Shown piece by piece: positions 42,784 to 48,712 of a DNA stretch of 48,712 nt; position 1 is the first letter of the stretch; each line of letters begins with the position of its first letter. This stretch comes from Mesorhizobium sp. B2-7-1 (GTDB lineage: Bacteria > Pseudomonadota > Alphaproteobacteria > Rhizobiales > Rhizobiaceae), in assembly GCF_006440735.1 (NCBI RefSeq), contig NZ_VFUA01000042.1:1-48712 (forward strand), given 5' to 3'. The notes beneath the pieces are model-generated. The model had not been told where the DNA came from and did not search any database. It saw nothing but the letters and a program-made list of their open reading frames with translations. The translations under genes and the position numbers were made by a program.

Positions 42784-44229
42784 TCAATCGCCGAGCGGCT
42801 GGCCGAGCCTTTCGAAGGCAGTCGGATCCCGGCCCCTCAATGCGCCCGCCAGCAGCAGGCCGATCACGGCGGCGATCAGCACCAGCGCCGGCAGGAACAC
42901 GCCGAGGAAACCGCCGGCTCCCGACAGGCTGCCGAAATTGATGACGATCAGGTAGATGATGACGACGAAGGCGATGAAGGTCAGCGCCGGCAGGATCGTG
43001 GTCTTCAGGCCGTTCTCCTGGTTGGACGGATTGGCGCGGAAGTACATCACGACCGCAAGCGAGGCCACCGCCATCATGACGATGACGCCGAGCGTAGCGA
43101 CGTTGGTGAGCCACGAGAACAGCGCCAGCACCGGATCGAGGCCAAGCACCGCGAACAGCCCGACGACGACGGCCGCAAGCACGGTCTGGATGACCGAGGC
43201 GACATGCGGGCTTTGATGCGCCGAATGCGTCACGCCGATCGACTGCGGCAGAAGTTTCTCGCGGCCGGCGACGTAGATGTAGCGGGCGACCGCGTTGTGG
43301 AAGGCCAGCACGCCAGCGAACAGGCTCGACACGAAGAGGATGCTCATGGCGTGCGTGAGCAGTGTTCCGGCATAGCGGTCGGAGAGACCGAACAGGAAGG
43401 TGGTCGGATCCTGCAAGGCCTGCAGCGACGGCAAGAGCTTTTCGACGCCGGCGCCAACCGCCATCAGCCAGGCGGTGATCATGTAGAACAGGCCGATCAG
43501 GATGACGGAGAAATAGGTGGCGCGCGGGATGGTCACCTTCGGGTCGCGCGCCTCCTCGGCATAGATGGTCGTCGCCTCGAAGCCGATGAAGGCGGCGAAG
43601 CAGAACAGGATGGCGATGGCCGGCGCGCCGCTGGTGATCTGGCTCCAGCTGAAGGGCGCCGCCGACAGGCCGCTGTCGCCGCCGGTCTTGAGGATGGTGA
43701 GGTCGAGGATCAGCACGACGACGTATTCGGCAAGCACCAGCACCGTCAGGATCTTGGCCGACAGGTCGACCTGGCGGTAGCCGAGCACGGCGACGATGGC
43801 GATGGCGATGAAGCTCCACACCCACCAGGGCAGGTTGATGCCCCAGCCAGCGAACAGGCCGGAAGTGGCCGCGCCCAACAGGCCCATGACGCCGATCTGC
43901 ATGGCGTTGTAGGACAGGATGGCGATCAGCGCGACGGCGCCGCCGGAGAGGCCACCCAGCCCACGCGCGGCATAGGCGTAGAAGGCGCCGGCATTGCCGA
44001 TGTGGCGCGACATGGCGACATAGCCAACCGCGAACAGGAGCAGCAGCAGCGTCACGATCAGATAGGTGCCGGCAAAGCCGGCGCCGTTGCCCATCAGCAT
44101 GCCGAGCGGTGTGCCGCCGGCAACGGCCGTAAGGGGTGCTGCGGCCGAGATCACCATGAAGGTGATGGCGCCGACGCCAAGGCTGTTCTTCCTTAGCCGG
44201 TTCGCTGAGCCGGCTTCAATGGTCGTCAT
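42784..44229 (-). CDS. APC-superfamily amino acid/amine permease
   Basis: The 481-residue, roughly 12-helix transporter has the APC opening LGVGAITFMVISAAAPLTAVAGGTPLGML and, near 200-225, AILFCFAAFIGFEATTIYAEEARDPKVTIPRA. These are hallmarks of amino acid or polyamine/GABA carriers. ATG 44229 is chosen for GGAGGG at 5 bp; ATG 44241 is the alternative. It is divergent from the second iclR gene and first in a minus-strand set with P450 and ALDH. This argues that the pathway substrate is an amino acid or amine taken up by this carrier. Confidence 0.9.
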   Translation of the reverse strand: MTTIEAGSANRLRKNSLGVGAITFMVISAAAPLTAVAGGTPLGMLMGNGAGFAGTYLIVTLLLLLFAVGYVAMSRHIGNAGAFYAYAARGLGGLSGGAVALIAILSYNAMQIGVMGLLGAATSGLFAGWGINLPWWVWSFIAIAIVAVLGYRQVDLSAKILTVLVLAEYVVVLILDLTILKTGGDSGLSAAPFSWSQITSGAPAIAILFCFAAFIGFEATTIYAEEARDPKVTIPRATYFSVILIGLFYMITAWLMAVGAGVEKLLPSLQALQDPTTFLFGLSDRYAGTLLTHAMSILFVSSLFAGVLAFHNAVARYIYVAGREKLLPQSIGVTHSAHQSPHVASVIQTVLAAVVVGLFAVLGLDPVLALFSWLTNVATLGVIVMMAVASLAVVMYFRANPSNQENGLKTTILPALTFIAFVVIIYLIVINFGSLSGAGGFLGVFLPALVLIAAVIGLLLAGALRGRDPTAFERLGQPLGD

Positions 44230-44305
44230 TTTTCCCTCCATTCCGCTTAGCGGAAACCAAGTGTCCCTGAGATGCCGAGGACCTTCTGGCGGGTCCGAAG
44301 TTCAT

Positions 44306-44387
44306 TTCACTATTTGCAACGGCATTTCGATATTAGACTTGCAAAGGAATCGACTTGCTGTCAAGTTAATTCGCACGTTAAGTATCT
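44306..44387 (+). promoter_or_regulatory. divergent control region of the second iclR gene, with shared 30-bp leader block
   Basis: TTCACTATTTG at 44306-44316 resembles TTCACTATTCG at 21275-21285. The block at 44358-44387 (CTGTCAAGTTAATTC to AAGTATCT) is the second copy of the leader block before the first iclR gene, 26 of 30 bases identical. Within it AGTTAA-N8-TTAAGT is a near-palindrome that could be the operator. Confidence 0.5.
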
Positions 44388-44407
44388 GGAGGAGGAACAG
44401 AGACGCG

Positions 44408-45172
44408 ATGAGCACCGTGGCCAAAGCCATTTCGCTGCTGGAGCTGTTGGGCAGCGGCGCGCCCGAGGCGGCGCTTGCCGATATCGCCAAGGCCGCCGGT
44501 TTCGACAAGGCGACGACGCGCCGGTTGCTGGTTTCGCTCATCGCGCAAGGGCTGGTCGAGCAGGACGAGGCGACACGCTTCTACCGGCTCGGCGCCGGCC
44601 TGACGCGGCTGGCGCTGATGCGCGAGGCGCAGTTCCCCTTCCTGCGCATGGCGGTGCCGGTGGTCGATGCGCTGGCCGCCGAGACCGGCGAGACGGTGCA
44701 TCTGTCGGAATATTCCAGGCGCGGCCTGATCACCGTTCATGTGGTCGAATCGCCTAAAGCCAACAGGGTCAGCGTGCCGCCCGGCGAAGTGCTGCCGATG
44801 CATGCGACGGCGTCCGGCATCGCCTTCCTGGCTTTCACCGAGGAGCGCATCCGCGAAGCCATCCTCGCCGGACCGATGCCGGCCTTCACGCCCTTCACCA
44901 TCGGCGATGCAAACACTTTGGCCGAACAAGTCGCCGCCGCCCGCGCGCGCGGGCATTCCATCGGCTCGCAGGGTTTCGAGGAAGGCGTGATGAGCGTCGC
45001 CGCGCCGGTTCTCGGCACCGATGGTTACGCCATCGGCGCCATCGCGGTGGCGGCGCCAAGAGTGCGTACCCAAAAGGCCGATATCGAGCGGCTCGGCATC
45101 GGCGTGACCGCCGCGGGCCGCGAGATCGGTGAACGGCTGTTCGGCCGGCTGCCCGGCCAGAAGCGGGCATGA
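44408..45172 (+). CDS. IclR-family transcriptional regulator
   Basis: The 254-residue regulator has a winged HTH (LADIAKAAGFDKATTRRLLVSL) and an IclR effector domain (GETVHLSEY, VLPMHATASGIAFLA, GFEEGVMSVAAPV). ATG 44408 is supported by GGAGGAGG upstream and by alignment with the paralog at 21376. The open frame extends to 44066 inside the divergent permease gene, which is spurious. Its position between the APC-P450-ALDH and UPF0261-HAD-aminotransferase operons suggests that it controls both. Confidence 0.92.
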   Translation: MSTVAKAISLLELLGSGAPEAALADIAKAAGFDKATTRRLLVSLIAQGLVEQDEATRFYRLGAGLTRLALMREAQFPFLRMAVPVVDALAAETGETVHLSEYSRRGLITVHVVESPKANRVSVPPGEVLPMHATASGIAFLAFTEERIREAILAGPMPAFTPFTIGDANTLAEQVAAARARGHSIGSQGFEEGVMSVAAPVLGTDGYAIGAIAVAAPRVRTQKADIERLGIGVTAAGREIGERLFGRLPGQKRA

Positions 45173-45202
45173 CAACCAACAAGAGACTGCAGGGAGATTG
45201 AC

Positions 45203-46462
45203 GTGGAGGAGAAACGCCGAATCCTGGTTATCGGCACCGGCGACACCAAGGCCGACGAGCTTCTGTTCATGCGCGAGCGCATCGAGGCCGTCGGCGGCGT
45301 TGCCGTGATGATGGACGTCAGCGTGCTTGGCGATCCGCCCTACAGGCCGGAGCACGACCGGTATGCCGTGGCCAAGGCCGCCGACACGACGATCGATGCG
45401 ATCATCGCCAGCGGTGACGAGAACACGGCGATGACCTTGATGGCGCTCGGCGCCTCGCGGCTCGCGCGCTCGCTCCATGACGAAGGCGAGATCGACGGCT
45501 TCATCGCGCTGGGCGGCTCGATGGGCACCGACCTTGCGCTCGACGTCGCGCTTGCATTGCCGCTCGGCGTGCCCAAATTCGTCGTCTCGACGATTGCCTA
45601 TTCGCATCTCGTGCCGCCGGAGCGCATCGCCACCGACCTGATGATGATCCTGTGGGCCGGCGGCCTCTACGGGCTCAACAGCGCCTGCAAGGCAGTGCTG
45701 TCGCAGGCCAGCGGCGCCGTCGTCGGCGCCGCGCGGGCTGTCGTCAAACCCGACATGTCGCGGCCGAAGGTCGGCATGAGCTCGCTGGGCAAGAGCTGCC
45801 TGCAATATATGGTGACGCTGAAGCCGGAGCTGGAAAAGCGCGGCTATGAGGTCATCGTCTTCCACACCACCGGCATGGGCGGACGCGCGTTGGAGGCGAT
45901 CGCGGCGCAGAAGGGTTTCGTCGCGGTGCTCGACTTCAGCCTGCAGGAGCTCGCCAACCAGCTCACCGGCTCGGTGGTGAATTCGGGCACCGACCGGCTG
46001 GAGAATGCCGGGCGGCAGGGCATTCCGCAGATCGTCGCGCCCGGCGCCATCGACATGGTGGACTTCCCGACCTGGCAGGCGGTGCCGTCGCGCTTCGCCG
46101 AGCGGCCGTACCACGCGCATAACCGGCTGCTCGCCTCGGTGACTTCCGACGGCGCAACTCGCCAGGAGATCGCGCGCGCCATCGGCGACAAGCTCGCCGC
46201 AGCGACCGGTCCGACGGCCTTCATCCTGCCCGCCGGCGGCATCCAGCAATGGGACCAGGAAGGCGAGCCGCTCTACGAACCTGAGGCGCTGTCGGCTTTT
46301 GTCGAAGAGATGCGAACGCGCGTGCCGGAGAATGCCGAGCTGCATGAGATCTCCGGCCACATCAACGACGTCGCCTTCAGCGCCAAGGCGCTGGAGATCT
46401 TCGACCGCTGGGTGGCCGAAGGCATCGTGCCGCCCGGCGTGACCGGCAGGCAAGCGGCATGA
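45203..46462 (+). CDS. UPF0261 / Tm-1-like ATP-binding domain protein
   Basis: The 419-residue protein begins ILVIGTGDTKADELLFMRERIEAVGG, the signature of UPF0261. It continues with FIALGGSMGTDLAL and a C-terminal domain containing KVGMSSLGKSCLQYMV and VFHTTGMGGRALE. The plant homolog Tm-1 has an ATP-binding domain and inhibits a tobamovirus replicase. Bacterial members are usually encoded beside a TIM-barrel PEP-hydrolase-like partner, which is absent here. The real reaction is unknown. It starts at GTG 45203 after AGGGAGA. The stop overlaps the HAD gene start (ATGA). Confidence 0.88.
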   Translation: MEEKRRILVIGTGDTKADELLFMRERIEAVGGVAVMMDVSVLGDPPYRPEHDRYAVAKAADTTIDAIIASGDENTAMTLMALGASRLARSLHDEGEIDGFIALGGSMGTDLALDVALALPLGVPKFVVSTIAYSHLVPPERIATDLMMILWAGGLYGLNSACKAVLSQASGAVVGAARAVVKPDMSRPKVGMSSLGKSCLQYMVTLKPELEKRGYEVIVFHTTGMGGRALEAIAAQKGFVAVLDFSLQELANQLTGSVVNSGTDRLENAGRQGIPQIVAPGAIDMVDFPTWQAVPSRFAERPYHAHNRLLASVTSDGATRQEIARAIGDKLAAATGPTAFILPAGGIQQWDQEGEPLYEPEALSAFVEEMRTRVPENAELHEISGHINDVAFSAKALEIFDRWVAEGIVPPGVTGRQAA

Positions 46463-47124
46463 GCGAAGTGAAGCCGCAGGCGCTGGTGCTCGATTTCGGC
46501 GGCGTGGTCACGCGCACGCTGTTCGAGACGCATGCGCTGACCGAGCAGGCGCTTGGGCTCAAGCCGGGCACGCTCGACTGGCGCGGGCCCTTCGATCCGG
46601 CTTCCGATGCGCTGTGGCGCTCGATGCAGGCCGACGAGATCAGCGAACGCGACTATTGGAGAACGCGCACACACGAGGTCGGCCGACTGGTGGGCGAGGA
46701 CTGGCAGGATATGTCGACCTTCGTGCAGCGGGCGCGCGGCGCCGATCCGCAGGCGGTGGTGCGGCCCGAGGCCGAGCGTGCGATCCGCATCGCGCATCAA
46801 GCCGGCGTGCGGCTCGCCATCCTCTCCAACGAGCTCGACCTGTTCTATGGCGCCGATTTTCGACAACGCCTGCCGCTGCTTTCGCTTTTCGAGACGATCG
46901 TCGATGCGACCTACACAAAAATCCTCAAGCCCGATGCCCGCGCCTATGCGATGGTCGGTGAGGCGATGCAGCTGCCGCTTTCGGCCTGCGTCTTCGTCGA
47001 CGACCAGAAGCGCAATGTCGACGGCGCGGTCGCCGCCGGCATGCTCACCGTTCATTTCGACGTCGCAGAGCCGGCGCGAAGCTATGCCGAGGCGCTCAGT
47101 CCTTTCGGGCTGACGCTCTCCTGA
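46459..47124 (+). CDS. HAD-superfamily hydrolase (subfamily IA, YihX-like)
   Basis: The 221-residue HAD enzyme has motif I LDFGGVV (nucleophile D12, with Gly instead of the usual second Asp at +2), motif II ILSNE (S123), K157 in KILKPDARAY and motif III VFVDD (D181/D182). Loss of the +2 Asp is seen in some HAD groups, including the soluble-epoxide-hydrolase N-domain relatives, and can mean non-phosphatase chemistry or weak activity. It overlaps the UPF0261 gene by 4 bp and precedes the aminotransferase gene by 23 bp, so it belongs to the same transcript. Confidence 0.85.
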   Translation: MSEVKPQALVLDFGGVVTRTLFETHALTEQALGLKPGTLDWRGPFDPASDALWRSMQADEISERDYWRTRTHEVGRLVGEDWQDMSTFVQRARGADPQAVVRPEAERAIRIAHQAGVRLAILSNELDLFYGADFRQRLPLLSLFETIVDATYTKILKPDARAYAMVGEAMQLPLSACVFVDDQKRNVDGAVAAGMLTVHFDVAEPARSYAEALSPFGLTLS

Positions 47125-47147
47125 TTGGAAAAACGGAGTCCCTCCCG

Positions 47148-48503
47148 ATGCGTGACATCAACTTCCTCACCGAAAACAACGCCAAGCCGATCTGGCATCC
47201 GATGGCGCATCCGGCCGAAATGCGGGCAAGCCCGCCGAAGATCATCATGAAAGGCGAAGGCGTTTCGGTAACCGATGCCGAGGGCCGCACGGTGCTCGAC
47301 GCCGTCGGTGGCCTCTGGAATGTCAACCTCGGCTACAGCTGCGATCCGATCAAGAAGGCGATGACGGCACAGCTCGACGCCCTGCCCTATTATTCCGGTT
47401 TTCGCGGCACCTCGACCGGACCGTCGATCGAGCTCGCTTACGAGCTCACCGAATGGTTCGCGCCCGAGGGCATGGTGCGCGCCTTCTTCACCTCGGGCGG
47501 CTCGGATTCGGTCGAGACGGCGCTGCGACTTGCCAGGCAATACTGGAAGATCCGCGGCCAGGCCGACCGCACGAAATTCCTGGCGCTGAAGAAGGGCTAT
47601 CACGGCACGCATTTCGGCGGCGCCTCGGTCAACGGCAACGCCAATTTCCGCCGCAACTACGAGCCGCTTTTGCCCGGCGTCTTCCATACGCCGGCACCCA
47701 TGACCTATCGCAACCCATTCGACGAGACCGACCCGGCGAAGCTGGCGAAGCTTTGCGCCCGGGCGATCGAAGAGGAGATCGCCTTTCAGGGAGCCGACAC
47801 CATCGCCGCCTTCATCATGGAGCCGGTGCTCGGCGCCGGCGGCGTCATCGTCCCGCATGAGAGCTTCATGCCGATGGTGCGGGCGATCTGCGACCGCCAC
47901 GACATATTGTTGATCGCCGACGAGGTGGTGACCGGCTTCGGTCGCACCGGCGCCTGGTCGGGCTCGCGGCTCTCCAGCACGAAACCGGATTTCATGACCA
48001 TCGCCAAGGCGATCACATCGGGCTATTTCCCGCTTGGCGCCACCGTGATCAGCGGCAAGGTCGCCGAAGTCTTCGAGGCCGACAAGACGAGCTTCGGCGC
48101 GATCGGCCACGGCTATACCTACTCGGGCCATCCGGTCGGCTGCGCGGCCGGTCTGGCGGCGCTCGCCGAAACCAAGCGGCTGGCCGTCAACGAGAATGCG
48201 GCGGCGCGCGGCGTCGAGCTCGGCAAGGCGCTGGAGGCGCTGAAGGCCAAGCACCAGCTGGTCGGCGACGTCCGCTACCAGGGCTTGATGGCGGCGCTCG
48301 AGCTGGTTTCGGACCGCGCCGCCAAGAAGCCTGTCGACAAGAAGACGATGGCCGCCGTCGCGGACGGCGCTTACGAGGCAGGCGTCATGCTGCGCGTCTC
48401 CGGCAACAACATCATCCTGTCGCCGCCGCTGATCATCACCGCCGCCGATGTGGTGAAGATCGCCGAGGGGCTGGATGCGGGGTTGGCCGCTGCCGCGGCC
48501 TAG
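47148..48503 (+). CDS. class III omega-aminotransferase
   Basis: A 451-residue fold-type I PLP enzyme. It opens KPIWHPMAHPAEM, typical of the beta-alanine/amine:pyruvate transaminase group. FTSGGSDSVETALRLARQYW binds phosphate, LIADEVVTGFGRTG holds the PLP Asp, and K287 in IAKAITSGY is the Schiff-base lysine. It probably transaminates an amine or omega-amino acid to an aldehyde, which the neighbouring ALDHs could oxidise. It is the last gene of the plus-strand operon after HAD. A run of noncoding repeats follows. Confidence 0.92.
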   Translation: MRDINFLTENNAKPIWHPMAHPAEMRASPPKIIMKGEGVSVTDAEGRTVLDAVGGLWNVNLGYSCDPIKKAMTAQLDALPYYSGFRGTSTGPSIELAYELTEWFAPEGMVRAFFTSGGSDSVETALRLARQYWKIRGQADRTKFLALKKGYHGTHFGGASVNGNANFRRNYEPLLPGVFHTPAPMTYRNPFDETDPAKLAKLCARAIEEEIAFQGADTIAAFIMEPVLGAGGVIVPHESFMPMVRAICDRHDILLIADEVVTGFGRTGAWSGSRLSSTKPDFMTIAKAITSGYFPLGATVISGKVAEVFEADKTSFGAIGHGYTYSGHPVGCAAGLAALAETKRLAVNENAAARGVELGKALEALKAKHQLVGDVRYQGLMAALELVSDRAAKKPVDKKTMAAVADGAYEAGVMLRVSGNNIILSPPLIITAADVVKIAEGLDAGLAAAAA

Positions 48504-48540
48504 GGAATAGGGATTGGGCGGTAGGCAATAGGAAGACAGC

Positions 48541-48598
<58 letters not shown>

Positions 48599-48649
48599 GG
48601 ACTGCACCCCTGTTGTGAGACAGGGAATAGGTGATAGCGTTAGCGTTAG

Positions 48650-48685
48650 GCCGCACGGGGCTGCTGCGCAGCAGCCCCGTGCGGC
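48650..48685. repeat. 36-bp perfect palindrome
   Basis: GCCGCACGGGGCTGCTGC is followed immediately by its exact reverse complement, with no spacer. There is no T-run, so it is not a standard terminator. Between it and the heptamer array are only short GGGAATAGG-type fragments, and no gene was seen from 48504 to the end. Confidence 0.85.
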
Positions 48686-48712
48686 GTCCAGTTTGCCTCG
48701 AACTCCACGGGC

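Noticed and set aside
42762..42792. Duplicated GGCGATTGA at the end of the APC permease gene, giving two successive in-frame-like stops
   Set aside because: It is a 9-bp duplication at a 3-prime end. It is likely neutral and too short to interpret.

Overview
The window is high-GC DNA with rhizobial character, most likely from a Mesorhizobium or close relative (Hyphomicrobiales). The basis is an FMN riboswitch ahead of a Brucella/Mesorhizobium-type RibH2, a Calvin-type class II aldolase with a TTG start, candidate EcfG/RpoE2 promoters, many branched-chain-amino-acid-type ABC transporters, and small palindromic intergenic repeats. No tRNA, rRNA, CRISPR array, insertion sequence or phage gene was found. 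The genus is inferred from gene content, not from a marker gene.

Layout. 1-3230: repeats, FMN riboswitch and ribH2, class II aldolase, a 52-residue membrane peptide and an MgtC-family protein, the last two each behind a GGAAC-N18/19-TT promoter candidate. 3246-10668 (minus): a compact five-gene module of SWIM zinc finger, DUF5691 protein, MoxR AAA+ ATPase, DUF5682 protein and VWA protein. It resembles the uncharacterised E. coli yehL/M/P/Q set and is the best candidate here for an undescribed system. 10796-21217 (minus): a nine-gene uptake and catabolism operon (class III aminotransferase, two SDRs, amidohydrolase, COG0523 GTPase, binding protein, LivH, fused LivM-LivG, LivF), divergent from an IclR regulator at 21376. 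22190-25998: a three-domain LplT-PlsC-acyl-ACP-synthetase (Aas) gene behind three copies of a 13-bp palindrome. 26098-28080: an AraC regulator with a structured leader and a convergent DHDPS-family gene. 28265-35017 (minus): a second Liv-type transporter with an NTF2-like protein, a MoaF-family protein and an SDR. 35092-36846: yceI and a membrane protein lying between two 44-bp direct repeats. 36926-48503: an oxidative catabolic region with aldehyde dehydrogenase and GMC oxidoreductase (plus), aldehyde dehydrogenase, P450 and APC permease (minus), and a divergent second IclR, UPF0261 protein, HAD hydrolase and class III aminotransferase (plus). 48504-48712: noncoding, with a heptamer tandem repeat and a 36-bp perfect palindrome.

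How the parts fit. Both IclR genes are paralogs, and a 30-bp block just before each start is 26/30 identical. Each faces an operon containing a transporter plus oxidising or transaminating enzymes, so the window carries two inducible scavenging routes, probably for amino or hydroxy compounds whose identity the sequence does not reveal. The SWIM/MoxR/VWA module is unrelated in function to its neighbours. It looks like a chaperone-like or conflict system, and its large DUF5682 subunit carries a residue pattern like that of the Tiki/TraB metal-dependent hydrolases.
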